Shown piece by piece: positions 41,249 through 49,745 of a DNA stretch of 64,000 nucleotides. The position numbers were made by a program, and so were the translations under genes. The notes under the pieces were generated by a model that made no database searches, was not told where the DNA came from, and saw only the letters and a program-made list of their open reading frames with translations. Positions within the stretch are counted from its first letter, which is position 1. Each line of letters opens with the position of its first letter. Source of the DNA: Kitasatospora aureofaciens (GTDB lineage: Bacteria; Actinomycetota; Actinomycetes; Streptomycetales; Streptomycetaceae); assembly GCF_001188955.3 (NCBI RefSeq), contig NZ_JPRF03000001.1, positions 124,001-188,000 of the forward strand, in the 5' to 3' direction.

Positions 41249-41280
41249 ACTCCTGTGTACGACGTGAAGAAGAGATCGGA

Positions 41281-42084
41281 GTGGACAACCGGATGGCCCG
41301 GAAGACGAGGACCAGCCCCCGGCCGCCCAGGCGCCGGCGGACCCGCTGGCTCACGGCGCTGATCGCGACCGCGGTGTGCGCCGCCGTGGCGGGCGGCGTC
41401 GCCGCGTACCGGAGCGTCTCCGACGACGCCTCCGAACGGCCGGTCACCACCGAGGAGGCGGGCCGGCTGGCGCTGTCCCGGCTCAACCTCTACCAGGCCA
41501 GCCCGGTGGGGGTGGTGCTCACCGCCGACGAGGGCGGGGGAGTGCGGATCCGGGTCGAGGGCGTCGTGGACTACCGCACCCACCGCGGTGTGGGCCGCTA
41601 CCGGAGCACCGGCGCGAGCGGCCCGCTCGACCACGGCCTGGTGGTCTGGGACACCGACGGCCTGGGTCTGGCCCCCGAACCCGCGGGCGACCAGGGGCCG
41701 CCCTGGCAGCAGGCCGAACACATCCCCCGCTCCGGCTGGTCGCCGCGCTCGTACACCGCCGACCCGCTGGACGCGGGCCTCCAACTGCTCACCCAGGTCG
41801 GCGCGGACCGCCCCGACAACCCGCTGCTGCTCGCCCAGTCCGGCGCCCGCTGGCTCGGCCGGGACCGGATCGACGGCCGCGGCTACGACCGCTTCGCCGG
41901 CCCGCGCGCCCAGGGCGCCGCACCGGACGGAAAGACCTCGCCGCTGACGTACTGGGTGGACGGCGACGCCAACCTGCGCCGGGTCACCATGCGGATCGCG
42001 GGCCTGGGCACGCCGACCATCGTGGACTTCTCCGGCCGCAACGCCGACGCCAAGCTCCCCGAAGCACCCTGGCTCACCGGCTGA
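41281..42084 (+). CDS. Membrane-anchored hypothetical protein
   Basis: A 267-residue protein with a basic N-terminus (RKTRTSPRPPRRRRTRW), one transmembrane helix (about residues 24-44, LTALIATAVCAAVAGGVAAY) and a soluble outer domain. The outer domain has beta-rich segments (VVLTADEGGGVRIRVEGVVDYRTHRGVGRY, LTYWVDGDANLRRVTMRIAGLGTPTIVDF) resembling the LppX/LprG-like or DUF-type lipid-binding half-barrels of actinomycetes, but I cannot assign it. GTG 41281 was chosen; ATG 41293 is an alternative. It follows the LPXTG gene after a terminator. Confidence 0.7.
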   Translation: MDNRMARKTRTSPRPPRRRRTRWLTALIATAVCAAVAGGVAAYRSVSDDASERPVTTEEAGRLALSRLNLYQASPVGVVLTADEGGGVRIRVEGVVDYRTHRGVGRYRSTGASGPLDHGLVVWDTDGLGLAPEPAGDQGPPWQQAEHIPRSGWSPRSYTADPLDAGLQLLTQVGADRPDNPLLLAQSGARWLGRDRIDGRGYDRFAGPRAQGAAPDGKTSPLTYWVDGDANLRRVTMRIAGLGTPTIVDFSGRNADAKLPEAPWLTG

Positions 42085-42162
42085 CGGCGCTCACCGGCGA
42101 CGGCGCTCACCGGCTGACGGCCGGTCATCCGGGCGCAGCGGCCGACGCGGGGTGAGGTCGGC

Positions 42163-43830
42163 TCAGCGGCCGCGGGCGATCGCCAGACCGGCCGCCCGCC
42201 CCGAGAAGATGCAGCCGCCCAGGAAGGTGCCCTCCAGCGCGTTGTACCCGTGCACGCCCCCGCCGCCGAAGCCGGCCACCTCCCCGGCCGCGTAGAGGCC
42301 GGGCACCGGGGCGCCGTCACCGCCGATCACCCGGGAGTCCAGGTCGGTCTGCAGGCCGCCGAGGGTCTTCCGGGAGAGGATGTTGAGCCGTACGCCGATC
42401 AGCGGTCCGTGCGCCGGGTCGAGGATCCGGTGCGGCCTGGCGACCCGGGCGATCCGGTCGGTCAGCGAGCGGCGGGCGTTGTGGATCGCCATCACCTGGG
42501 CGTCCTTGCTGAACGGGTTGGCCAGTTCGCGGTCGCGGGCGACGATCTGCCGCTCGATGTCGGCGGCGTCGAGCTTCGGGCCGCGGGCGATCCCGTTCAT
42601 GGCGGCGACCAGCTCGGGCAGGGTCCGGGCGACGACGAAGTCCTCGCCGTGCCGCTTGAACCGCTCGACCGGGCCGGGGGCGCCCTTGGCCAGCCTGCTC
42701 CTCACCGCGAACTTCAGGTCCCGGCCGGTCAGATCGGGGTTCTGCTCCGAACCGGAGAGGGCGAACTCCTTCTCGATGATCGACTGGGTCAGCACGAACC
42801 ACGAGTAGTCGTGTCCGGTGGCCAGGATCTGCTTCATCGCGCCGATCGAGTCGGCGCCCGGCACGCCGGACATCCCGGTCAGTCGGCGCCCGTCGGCGTC
42901 GAACCACATGGAGGACGGGCCGGGCAGGATCCGGATGGCGTGGTCCGGCCAGACCGGATCCCAGTTGTGGACGCCCTCCGTGTACGCCCACATCCGGTCG
43001 CGGTTGACCACCCGGCCGCCGGCCCGCTCGGTGATCGCCAGCATCCGGCCGTCGACGTGGGCGGGGACGCCGGAGATCAGGTGCTCGGGGGCCGGACCGA
43101 TCCGTTCCACCGGCCAGTTCGCCCGCATCAGCGCGTGGTTGTGTCCGATGCCGCCGGAGGTCACCACGACCGCCGCCGCCCGCTCCTCGAACGAACCGGC
43201 CACCTCGCGCGAGGACTTGACGCCGCGGTCGGAGTCGTCCGGCGCCAGCACCGCGCCCCGGACGCCGACCACGGCGCCGTTCCCGGTCAACAGCTCGTCC
43301 ACCCGCTGCCGGAACGCGAAGCGCACCAGCCCGGCGCGCTCCGCCCGCAGCACCGGGCGCAGGAACGCGTCCACCACGCCGGGCCCGGTGCCCCAGGTGA
43401 TGTGGAAGCGCGGCACCGAGTTGCCGTGCCCGGTGGCCGAACCGGCGCCCCGCTCCGCCCACCCCACCAGCGGCACCACCCGGTGCCCCAGCTCGCGCAG
43501 GTAGCGGCGCTTGCCGCCGGCCGCCCACGCCAGGTACGCCTCGGCCCAGCGCCGCCCCCAGAGGTCCTCGTCATCGGGCCGGTCGAAGCCCGCCGAGCCG
43601 AACCAGTCCTGCCGGGCCAGCTCCAGCGAGTCCTTGATCCCGGCCCGACGCTGCTCCGGGCTGTCCACGAAGAAGAGGCCGCCGAGCGACCAGAACGCCT
43701 GGCCGCCCAGGTTCCGCCGGTTCTCCTGCTCGACGACCAGCACCCGCAGGCCGGCCTTCGCCAGCTCGTGCGTCGCCACCAGTCCGGCCAGGCCGGCCCC
43801 GACCACGATCACCTCAGGCTGGAACGGCAT
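42163..43830 (-). CDS. FAD-binding dehydrogenase (fumarate reductase/KstD-like flavoprotein)
   Basis: A 555-residue flavoprotein of the COG3573 group. N-terminal FAD loop EVIVVGAGLAGLVATHELAKAGLRVLVVEQE, then NLGGQAFWSLGGLFFVDSPEQRR, and C-terminal FAD motif PVPGLYAAGEVAGFGGGGVHGYNALEGTFLGGCIFSGR are diagnostic. The family relates to 3-ketosteroid 1-dehydrogenase and fumarate reductase; the substrate is unknown and could be a steroid or other cyclic ketone. ATG 43830 has GAGGGAGAG. It is divergent from a PucR-type activator with a 96-bp gap, so it is the likely target of that regulator. No heme or Fe-S motif is visible, so electrons would go to another acceptor. Confidence 0.9.
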   Translation of the reverse strand: MPFQPEVIVVGAGLAGLVATHELAKAGLRVLVVEQENRRNLGGQAFWSLGGLFFVDSPEQRRAGIKDSLELARQDWFGSAGFDRPDDEDLWGRRWAEAYLAWAAGGKRRYLRELGHRVVPLVGWAERGAGSATGHGNSVPRFHITWGTGPGVVDAFLRPVLRAERAGLVRFAFRQRVDELLTGNGAVVGVRGAVLAPDDSDRGVKSSREVAGSFEERAAAVVVTSGGIGHNHALMRANWPVERIGPAPEHLISGVPAHVDGRMLAITERAGGRVVNRDRMWAYTEGVHNWDPVWPDHAIRILPGPSSMWFDADGRRLTGMSGVPGADSIGAMKQILATGHDYSWFVLTQSIIEKEFALSGSEQNPDLTGRDLKFAVRSRLAKGAPGPVERFKRHGEDFVVARTLPELVAAMNGIARGPKLDAADIERQIVARDRELANPFSKDAQVMAIHNARRSLTDRIARVARPHRILDPAHGPLIGVRLNILSRKTLGGLQTDLDSRVIGGDGAPVPGLYAAGEVAGFGGGGVHGYNALEGTFLGGCIFSGRAAGLAIARGR

Positions 43831-43914
43831 TCAGCTCTCCCTCGGGGAATCACCGTCGCCCCGTCGCGACGGCTGCGCGCTCCCATGGTCCGGCCGGGCC
43901 GGGCCGGTCGGCAC

Positions 43915-43936
43915 TAGGCTTGTCAGGTGGTGACAA
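43915..43936 (+). promoter_or_regulatory. Leaderless promoter and palindrome at the pucR start
   Basis: TAGGCT (43915-43920) is a good -10 placed 6 bp before GTG 43927. TTGTCA (43920-43925) and TGACAA (43931-43936) form a perfect inverted repeat with a 5-bp spacer that covers the start codon; a regulator bound here would block initiation. Confidence 0.5.
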
Positions 43937-45192
43937 ACAAGACTGTGCCACCGGCGCAAGGCGCGTCCCCTCCGGCCGCCGACCGGCGCGGCGCCGTGGC
44001 GCGGATCCTGGCGGACGAGACCGGGATGGTCGACGCCTTCATGGCCGCCATCGCCCGGGAGATCCCCGCCTACGCCAATCTCGACGCCCGCCAGCTGGAG
44101 GAGGTCCGCTCCATCATCGTCTGGACGCTCCGCAGGGTCCTCGAACTCTGGTCGGTGGACGGCGCGTTGGGCCCCGAGGACATCCGGATGTTCCGCGGTG
44201 TCGGCGCGGTCAGGGCGCGCGACGCCCGTCCGCTGGCCGCCGTGCTGCGCGCCTACCGGGTCGCCGCGCTGGCCTTCTTCGACCGGATCGGTGAACGTTT
44301 CGCCGACGCCGTCTCGGTGCGCGACCTCAGCGCGCTCGCCCGGGTGTGGCTGACCGTGCTCGACCAGTCCTCCGAGGCGATCTTCGACGGCTACGAATCC
44401 ACCGGGCGCGTCCTCAGCGAGGACCGCGAGCGCTCCCTGCGCGGACTCCTCACCGACCTGCTGCTCGGCCGGCAGAGCCACGCCGGCACCCTCCGGGCCC
44501 GGCTGCGCGAACTCGACGCGGAACTGCCGTCCTCCTTCGACCTGATGGTGGTCTCCCCGGCGTCCCCGGCGTCCCCGGTGGCTCCCGCGTCCCCGGCGGC
44601 CACCGGGCCCGACCAGGCCGAGCGGGCGGCGGCGCTGGTCACCGCGGCCCTGGACGCCAGGGCCGCGGGCGAGGCGGCGGAGCTCGAACTCACCTCCCTG
44701 CACACCGTCATGGACGGCGTCGGAGTCGCCCTGGTCAAGGCGGTCGACGTGACCCTGCTGGACCGCCTGGTGACCGGACACGACCTCACCGGCGCCCTGC
44801 TCACCGGCGTCACCGCCGCCACCGCGCCCCGCGACCACCGGATCGCCGTCCACGGCCTGCGGCACGCCTCGCCGCTGGTGTGGACCGAGCGCCGGGTGCT
44901 CGACCGCGGCGACCTGGAGGTGGTCGCCCTGGTCACCGGGCACCCGGACGCGGACCCCGGACGGGTCGCCGAAGCCGTACTCGGCCCCCTCGCCCGCGAC
45001 GCCGACACCCGGAGGACGCTCGACGCCGCCATCTACTCCGACGGTGCCCCCGCCGCGGCCGCCCGCCTCCACGTCCACCCCCAGACCGTCCGCTACCGGC
45101 TGCGCCGCCTCGCTGCCGCCACCGGCCGCGACCCGCGCACCCCGTGGAACCGGTTCGCCTTCCAGACCGCCCTGCTGGCGAGCAACTCCTAG
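43927..45192 (+). CDS. PucR/CdaR-type helix-turn-helix transcriptional regulator
   Basis: A 421-residue regulator. The C-terminal HTH_30 domain is clear: AAAARLHVHPQTVRYRLRRLAAATGRDPRTPWNRFAFQTALLA (about residues 375-418). The N-terminal half contains the helical RsbRD/sensor-like region (MVDAFMAAIAREIPAYANLDARQLEEVRSIIVWTLRRVLELW). A low-complexity spacer (SPASPASPVAPASPA) sits in the middle. Such proteins activate catabolic genes in answer to a metabolite; the divergent flavin dehydrogenase at 42163 is the obvious target. GTG 43927 is probably leaderless. Its TAG stop shares CTAG with the stop of an acyl-CoA-synthetase relic on the other strand. Confidence 0.88.
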   Translation: MVTNKTVPPAQGASPPAADRRGAVARILADETGMVDAFMAAIAREIPAYANLDARQLEEVRSIIVWTLRRVLELWSVDGALGPEDIRMFRGVGAVRARDARPLAAVLRAYRVAALAFFDRIGERFADAVSVRDLSALARVWLTVLDQSSEAIFDGYESTGRVLSEDRERSLRGLLTDLLLGRQSHAGTLRARLRELDAELPSSFDLMVVSPASPASPVAPASPAATGPDQAERAAALVTAALDARAAGEAAELELTSLHTVMDGVGVALVKAVDVTLLDRLVTGHDLTGALLTGVTAATAPRDHRIAVHGLRHASPLVWTERRVLDRGDLEVVALVTGHPDADPGRVAEAVLGPLARDADTRRTLDAAIYSDGAPAAAARLHVHPQTVRYRLRRLAAATGRDPRTPWNRFAFQTALLASNS

Positions 45193-45260
45193 GCGGAGAG
45201 GCGGGCCCGGAGGTCCCGCTTGATCAGTTTGCCGCTCTGGTCGCGGGGCAGGTCGGGGGC
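45189..45260 (-). pseudogene. 3' relic of an acyl-CoA synthetase (AMP-binding enzyme)
   Basis: On the minus strand this segment encodes APDLPRDQSGKLIKRDLRA followed by RLSA and a TAG stop. That is the extreme C-terminus of acyl-CoA synthetases/AMP-ligases, with the catalytic lysine motif P-R-x-x-x-G-K-x-x-K-R-x-L-R. Upstream of it the similarity stops at once and a 23-bp direct repeat begins, so all the rest of the gene has been deleted. The relic stop codon (45191-45189) overlaps the pucR stop, the original convergent arrangement. It is too short to be functional. Confidence 0.65.
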
Positions 45261-45285
45261 ACCGGTGTCCGGAGTTCGGGAGGCC

Positions 45286-45334
45286 TCCGACGGGCGGAGC
45301 CGGGCAGGGTGTCCGACGGGCGGAGCCGGGTAGG
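45286..45334. repeat. Two 23-bp direct repeats at a deletion junction
   Basis: TCCGACGGGCGGAGCCGGG plus four bases occurs at 45286-45308 and 45312-45334 with one mismatch and a 26-bp period. It adjoins the acyl-CoA-synthetase relic and precedes the next gene by 33 bp, consistent with a recombination scar. Confidence 0.7.
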
Positions 45335-45367
45335 CGTTCGCGTAGCCACCGACACCGGGAGGCCACC

Positions 45368-46525
45368 ATGGACCTCGCCTTCCTCACTCCGTTGCTCGAC
45401 CGGCCCGGACCCTGGGCCTCGCTGTACCTGGACACCTCACGCGCCACCGAGGACGCCGCCCCGCGCCGGGCCCTGATCGACCGGGCCGCCGTCCACCGGC
45501 TCGCCGGGCTCGGCGCCGACGACGCCACCTGCGCCGCCGTCCGCGACCACCTGGCCGGGGAACCGACGGCCGCCTCCCCACCGGGGCGGGCGCTGTTCGC
45601 CGCCGACGGCGAGGTCGCGCTGGACGTACCGCTGACGGACTCGCCGCCCGACGTCGCCGCGACCTGGGCGCCGCTGCCGCACACCGCCCCGCTGCTCGGC
45701 CTGCTGGACGACGCCGCGCCGCGCTGCCTGGTGGTGGCCGTGGACCGCACCGGGGCCGCGCTGGAACAGCACGAACTCGGCCGCTCCGCGCCGATCGGCA
45801 CCGTCGAGGGCCGGCAGTGGCAGGGCCGCGGCCACCGCGCCCCGCCCGCGGACCGCTACGAGTGGCACTACCGGCACCGCGTCGAGGACGCCTGGGAGCG
45901 CACCGCCACGATCGTCGCCGACCAGCTGACCAGGATGTGGCCCGGCAGCGGCGCCGGCCTGCTGGTGCTCACCGGCGACGTCCGCGAGCGCCGGGCCGTC
46001 CGCGCGAAGCTGCCCCCGCAGCTGCAGTCGGACACCGTCGAGGTCGACGGTGGCGGCCGGGCCGACGGCATCGCCCGGGACAGCTTCGAGCGCCGGGTCG
46101 CCGAGGCCTGGGAGGAGCACCGGAGCCGGCACCTGACCACCGTGCTGGACGCCTTCCGCACCGGAGTCGGCCGCCCCGGCGAACACGCCACCGACGCCGC
46201 CGGGACGGAGACCGCACCCGGCGCGGCCGCCCAGGGTGTGCCCGCCGTGGTGACCGCCGCCCGGCAGCACCAGCTCGCCGCGCTGCTCATCCAGCCGGGC
46301 GGGCACGATGCGGAGCGGCCGGTGTGGACCGGCCCGGAGCCGGAGCACATCGGCGTCCAGCGTGCCGACCTGCGGTCCATGGGCGTGGCCCGACCGCAGC
46401 AGGCCCCGGCCGCCGACGCCCTTCTGCGCAGCGCCGCCGCGGTCGGGGCCGAGGCCCTGCTGGTGCCGGAGGCCGTACCCGGACCGCCCGGCGGGCTCGG
46501 CGCCGTACTGCGCTGGAACGCCTGA
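45368..46525 (+). CDS. baeRF/Vms1-like (archaeo-eukaryotic release factor fold) protein
   Basis: A 385-residue soluble protein of the actinobacterial baeRF group related to Rv2629. The start MDLAFLTPLLDRPGPWASLYLDTSR is nearly diagnostic; the Vms1-like central domain (LVVAVDRTGAALEQHELG, RYEWHYRHRVEDAWERTATIVADQL, GLLVLTGDVRERRAVRAKLP) and the eRF1 domain 3-like end (AADALLRSAAAVGAEALLVPEA) follow. Family members resemble tRNA hydrolases or release factors acting on stalled ribosomes or dormant ribosomes, but the bacterial role is unproved; I see no GGQ motif. Proteins of this type belong to hypoxia/stress regulons in mycobacteria. ATG 45368 has GGGAGG upstream. Confidence 0.85.
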   Translation: MDLAFLTPLLDRPGPWASLYLDTSRATEDAAPRRALIDRAAVHRLAGLGADDATCAAVRDHLAGEPTAASPPGRALFAADGEVALDVPLTDSPPDVAATWAPLPHTAPLLGLLDDAAPRCLVVAVDRTGAALEQHELGRSAPIGTVEGRQWQGRGHRAPPADRYEWHYRHRVEDAWERTATIVADQLTRMWPGSGAGLLVLTGDVRERRAVRAKLPPQLQSDTVEVDGGGRADGIARDSFERRVAEAWEEHRSRHLTTVLDAFRTGVGRPGEHATDAAGTETAPGAAAQGVPAVVTAARQHQLAALLIQPGGHDAERPVWTGPEPEHIGVQRADLRSMGVARPQQAPAADALLRSAAAVGAEALLVPEAVPGPPGGLGAVLRWNA

Positions 46526-46625
46526 GCCGACCGGCCGGTCCCAGGGTGAAACCATTCGTATACATGTTCCCGAGGGCGGAGGAGAATTTACGGGGCGGGG
46601 CGGGAGTTCGACGAGGAGGCCGGCC

Positions 46626-46883
46626 ATGAGGAGCCTTGAACGCCGCTACGCGGTGACCCTGCCCGGACCGATCGGCGGGCACGCGCCGCCGGCCGTCATC
46701 GTGGTGCACGCCACCGAGATCCTGGGGCCCGGCGGCGGGCCCGTCTGGGAGAACACGGACGGGGACTTCAGGGTGGAGATCACCGGCGAGGTGGCCACCG
46801 TCCTGACCGCGCCCATCGGCTCACGGCGGCACCCGTGCCTGTACGCCGTGCCCCTGCCCGACCGCGCGGCACCGCTCCGGTGA
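46626..46883 (+). CDS. DUF6296 family small protein
   Basis: An 85-residue soluble protein with the family outline LERRYAVTLPGPIGGHAPPA, VVHATEILGPGGGPVW and FRVEITGEVATVLTAP, common in Kitasatospora and Streptomyces and with no known function. ATG 46626 has GAGGAGG eleven bases before it. The upstream gap contains an AT-rich element around 46549-46570 (TTCGTATACATG) that could be its promoter. Confidence 0.8.
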   Translation: MRSLERRYAVTLPGPIGGHAPPAVIVVHATEILGPGGGPVWENTDGDFRVEITGEVATVLTAPIGSRRHPCLYAVPLPDRAAPLR

Positions 46884-46956
46884 GGGCGGGTTCGCCGCCC
46901 GATCGGTGACCGGCCACGCCGGGGCCGGTTGCCGAATGCCTTCCACGGCTTCCTGC

Positions 46957-48471
46957 TCAGCCGTTGCTCCGCCGCCGTCGGCGATCCGTGGACCGCTCGG
47001 GGTGGCGCATGCGCAGAGCCAGTGCCGGGCACTGGTTCACGGCCCGGCGGGCGCCGTGCTCCTGCCAGGGGGCCACCGGGATCGTGGTCGACGCGGGATA
47101 GCCGTGCGGGCCGAGCCGGACGAGGCCGGGAGCCAGGACAGCGCACAGTCCGTGCCCGGTGCACCGGGACCAGTCCACCTCCAGGTGGGCGCCCTGGGCA
47201 GGAGGCAGCGGCAGGACGTCGAGGACCGGCCGGCCGCACCCCGGGCCGAAGAGGTGGGCCTCGACGTCCCGGGCGAACACGTCGAGGGCGCTCAGCACGA
47301 AGCGGGCCGTGCCGTCCGGGTGTGAACATGCACCACCGCCCTGCGCGCCGCCGAGCGCCCGTCGGGCGTCCTCCAGGGCGGTCTGCCCGCCCGTGCCCGC
47401 CGCCAGCGCACCGAGCGCCTCGGCCGCGTCGGGCAGGCCGCGCCGGCACGGCCCGCACTGCCCGGCCGACTCGCCGGCCAGCCAGGTCGCGACCCGGGCG
47501 ACCTCGCCCAGCGGGCAGGTGCCGGCGGGCAGCGCGACGATCGCACCGGCGCCGAGGGTGCCGCCGAGCTCGGCGAGCCCGGTACGCGAGAGCGGCGCGC
47601 CGACGGCGCTCGCCGGGTCCAGCCAGGCACCGTGGTAGCCGCCCACCAGCACGCCGTCGCCCGGCCGCAGCCGGCACGCGTCCAGGACGTCTCCCAGCGG
47701 CGTGCCGAAGGGTGTCTCGACCACCAGCGGATCCGCCCCGGGACGGTTGACCGTCAGCAGGACCGTGCCCGGTTCCGCGTCGGTGCCGACGGCGGCGTAC
47801 GGTCCGGGGCCGAGCCTGGCGGCCACGGCGAGCTGCGCCCAGGTCTCGGCGTTGGACAGCAGGGTCGGACGCCGCCGGACGCCGCCCGCTCCGCCCTCGG
47901 CCGCGCGGGCCTTCACCGCGGCCGGCTGCACCGGGAGCCCGTTGGCCCCGCGGATCAGGGCGCTGGACTCACCGGAGACGAAGCGCTCGGGAACGCACAC
48001 GGTCCGGGCCGGGCACGGCAGCTCGCGCTCGTCGAGGGCGGCCGGGACCGAGGCCTCGCCGGGGCTGCCGGCGGCGACGCCGACGACGATCTCCTCGGCC
48101 CCGAAGGCGGCCGCCGCGAGGAGGGCGCCGTCGAGCACGAGGTGCGGCGCGCGGGCGAGCAGCATCCTGTCCTTGGCGCTCGGGGGCTCGCCCTCCGACC
48201 CGTTGACCACGATGACCGGGGCCGCCCCGGTGCGGGTGGCGGCGGCCACCGCGGCCCTGGCCTTGCGGGCGAAGGGGAATCCGGCGCCCCCACGGCCGCG
48301 CAGGTCGATGCGCTCGGCCAGCTCCAGCAGGTCGTCACGGGTGAGCCGGGGCAGCGGAGGGTGGACACGCAGGTGGGCGGCGAGGTCGAGGCGCTGGAAG
48401 CGGTCCAGTCCGGCGGTCAGCCGGGCCGGCCCCAGGTGGCGCACCTGCGGCGACCCGGGCCGGGCGCTCAC
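46957..48471 (-). CDS. NuoF-like flavoprotein with C-terminal ferredoxin domain
   Basis: A 504-residue cytoplasmic oxidoreductase related to the NADH-binding subunit of complex I. FMN/NADH loops are LRGRGGAGFPFARKARAAV and IVVNGSEGEPPSAKDRMLL; SLBB-like region GTVLLTVNRPGADPLVVETPFGTPLGDVL; and the 4Fe-4S motif SAGQCGPCRRGLPDAAEAL with a later Cys in GGGACSHPDG. A ferredoxin-like domain at ~440-490 (DWSRCTGHGLCAVLAPGLVRLG ... NQCPAL) suits a 3Fe-4S or incomplete 4Fe-4S cluster. It starts at GTG 48471, overlapping the stop of the di-heme membrane gene by 4 nt (GTGA). Together they may pass electrons from NAD(P)H via flavin and clusters to membrane heme. Confidence 0.88.
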   Translation of the reverse strand: MSARPGSPQVRHLGPARLTAGLDRFQRLDLAAHLRVHPPLPRLTRDDLLELAERIDLRGRGGAGFPFARKARAAVAAATRTGAAPVIVVNGSEGEPPSAKDRMLLARAPHLVLDGALLAAAAFGAEEIVVGVAAGSPGEASVPAALDERELPCPARTVCVPERFVSGESSALIRGANGLPVQPAAVKARAAEGGAGGVRRRPTLLSNAETWAQLAVAARLGPGPYAAVGTDAEPGTVLLTVNRPGADPLVVETPFGTPLGDVLDACRLRPGDGVLVGGYHGAWLDPASAVGAPLSRTGLAELGGTLGAGAIVALPAGTCPLGEVARVATWLAGESAGQCGPCRRGLPDAAEALGALAAGTGGQTALEDARRALGGAQGGGACSHPDGTARFVLSALDVFARDVEAHLFGPGCGRPVLDVLPLPPAQGAHLEVDWSRCTGHGLCAVLAPGLVRLGPHGYPASTTIPVAPWQEHGARRAVNQCPALALRMRHPERSTDRRRRRSNG

Positions 48472-49301
48472 AGGCCACCGCCGGGCTGGATCAGGCCCGG
48501 GCGGGAGGGCGGGACCGGTACGGGGTGCAGTGGTCGCCGCCGCACCGCGCCGGTGCGGGCTGTCGCGTGCGCCGTCGCTGCCTGCGCCGTCGTCGGGAGC
48601 ACGGGCGTCGTCACCGCGTGTGCCGTCGTCGGGAGCACCGTCGCCCCGTGTGCCGTCGCCGGGAGCGGTGCGCCGGCCGGCTGCGCCTTCGAGCGGCGCC
48701 GGTGCCGGGTGACGGTACGGCGGTGGCCCACCCAGGAGAGGGTCCGCACCAGCAGGGCGAGCGCGACCACGGCCGCGCAGAGGCCGTAGCCCCACAGGAC
48801 CCAGGCGTGCGCCGCGCGCCCGGCGGCCAGGCCGTGGACCAGCGCGATCGGCCAGCAGGCGTACGCGCCGGCGTGCAGCACCCGCCAGAGCCAGGCGTGC
48901 CGGCTGCCCGCGAAACGTCCGCGGAACGCGCCCGTGGCCGCGACCAGGACGAGCAGGTCGGCCGAGACGGTGCCCAGGCTCACCGCGAGGGCGGTGCCGC
49001 CGGTGAAGGGCAGGACCGTGCTCAGCGGGTCGCAGTGGCGCTCGGCGACCTTGACCGCGATGTGGACGGCCAGGAACCCGAGCGCCGCGACGGCGGTCGC
49101 CCGGTGCACGGACTGGACGGCAACCCGCAGCCGCGGCGTCAGGAAGAGGCGGTCGGTGGCGGCCAGCCCGGACACCACGGCGGCGGTCAGCGAGAGCAGG
49201 GTGAAGACCCCGGCGAAGTAGTCCAGGAAGGCGACGACGTCGCGGCCCACGGCCGACGCGCCGTGGACCGCGGCACCTGCGAGAAGGACCGACGCGGGCA
49301 T
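48468..49301 (-). CDS. Ferric-reductase-like di-heme transmembrane protein
   Basis: A 277-residue membrane protein with six hydrophobic helices between about residues 20 and 200. Histidines are placed for bis-heme ligation: VQSVHRATAVAALGFLAVHIAV and LWRVLHAGAYACWPIALVHGLAAG, the pattern of the ferric-reductase transmembrane domain (cytochrome b type). After ~205 the tail is basic then low-complexity (LPTTAH-like repeats). ATG 49301 follows AAGCAGG. It is coupled to the NuoF-like gene; the unit may reduce an external acceptor or quinone. No FAD/NAD reductase domain is present in this chain, so the partner must supply it. Confidence 0.85.
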   Translation of the reverse strand: MPASVLLAGAAVHGASAVGRDVVAFLDYFAGVFTLLSLTAAVVSGLAATDRLFLTPRLRVAVQSVHRATAVAALGFLAVHIAVKVAERHCDPLSTVLPFTGGTALAVSLGTVSADLLVLVAATGAFRGRFAGSRHAWLWRVLHAGAYACWPIALVHGLAAGRAAHAWVLWGYGLCAAVVALALLVRTLSWVGHRRTVTRHRRRSKAQPAGAPLPATAHGATVLPTTAHAVTTPVLPTTAQAATAHATARTGAVRRRPLHPVPVPPSRPGLIQPGGGL

Positions 49302-49745
49302 CTGGGAACCTGCTTCCGTGGGTTCTGGCCGACCGGCGGGGCGTGGGGCGACAGCGGTACCGCTCGGCTGGACCACCTCGAAGCCACATCGGAGGGCGCA
49401 CCCCGGCCGCGAGGCCGGTGGCACGGTTGGACCGCCCCATTCTTAGCGGCGTCGGACGCGGGACGAAGGTCCCCGTTTACGACGCCGGGCAGTAGGAGCG
49501 CCCGGGCCGGGGCGTCTCCGCGCGGGTCGGCACCGGGCTCCAGGCTACGGCCGGACGTAGTGGCTACTCCGAGTGACGTAACGGGGCTCACGTTTGTACG
49601 ACGGCGAACGGCGGCGGGACGGCGGCGGGAGGGCGGCGGGAGGGCGGCCCACTACGGCGGACGGCGGCGGAATGTCGGCGAAGCCCGGCCGGATCCGTCC
49701 CACGCTGAACGTGGCCCGTTCGCGCCGGGGCGAGACCATAGGTGT
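49302..49745. other. Divergent promoter region between heme protein and PP2C genes
   Basis: 444 bp with no gene. It contains an inverted repeat CTACG-N6-CGTAG (49545-49560), followed by an AT-richer segment to 49600, and a G-rich tandem-like run of GGCGGCGGGA units at about 49607-49650. On the minus strand TAAGAAT near 49436-49445 could be a -10 for the heme-protein gene. Confidence 0.5.

Noticed and set aside
44520..44620. Repeat in the pucR gene (SPASPASP coding)
   Set aside because: A short in-frame simple repeat forming an interdomain linker; ordinary in GC-rich genes.
48525..49745. N-terminal extension of the PP2C sensor protein by about 400 codons
   Set aside because: The segment is antisense to the di-heme protein gene, has Arg/Gly-rich non-globular sequence and no ribosome site; ATG 49746 directly precedes the recognisable protein.
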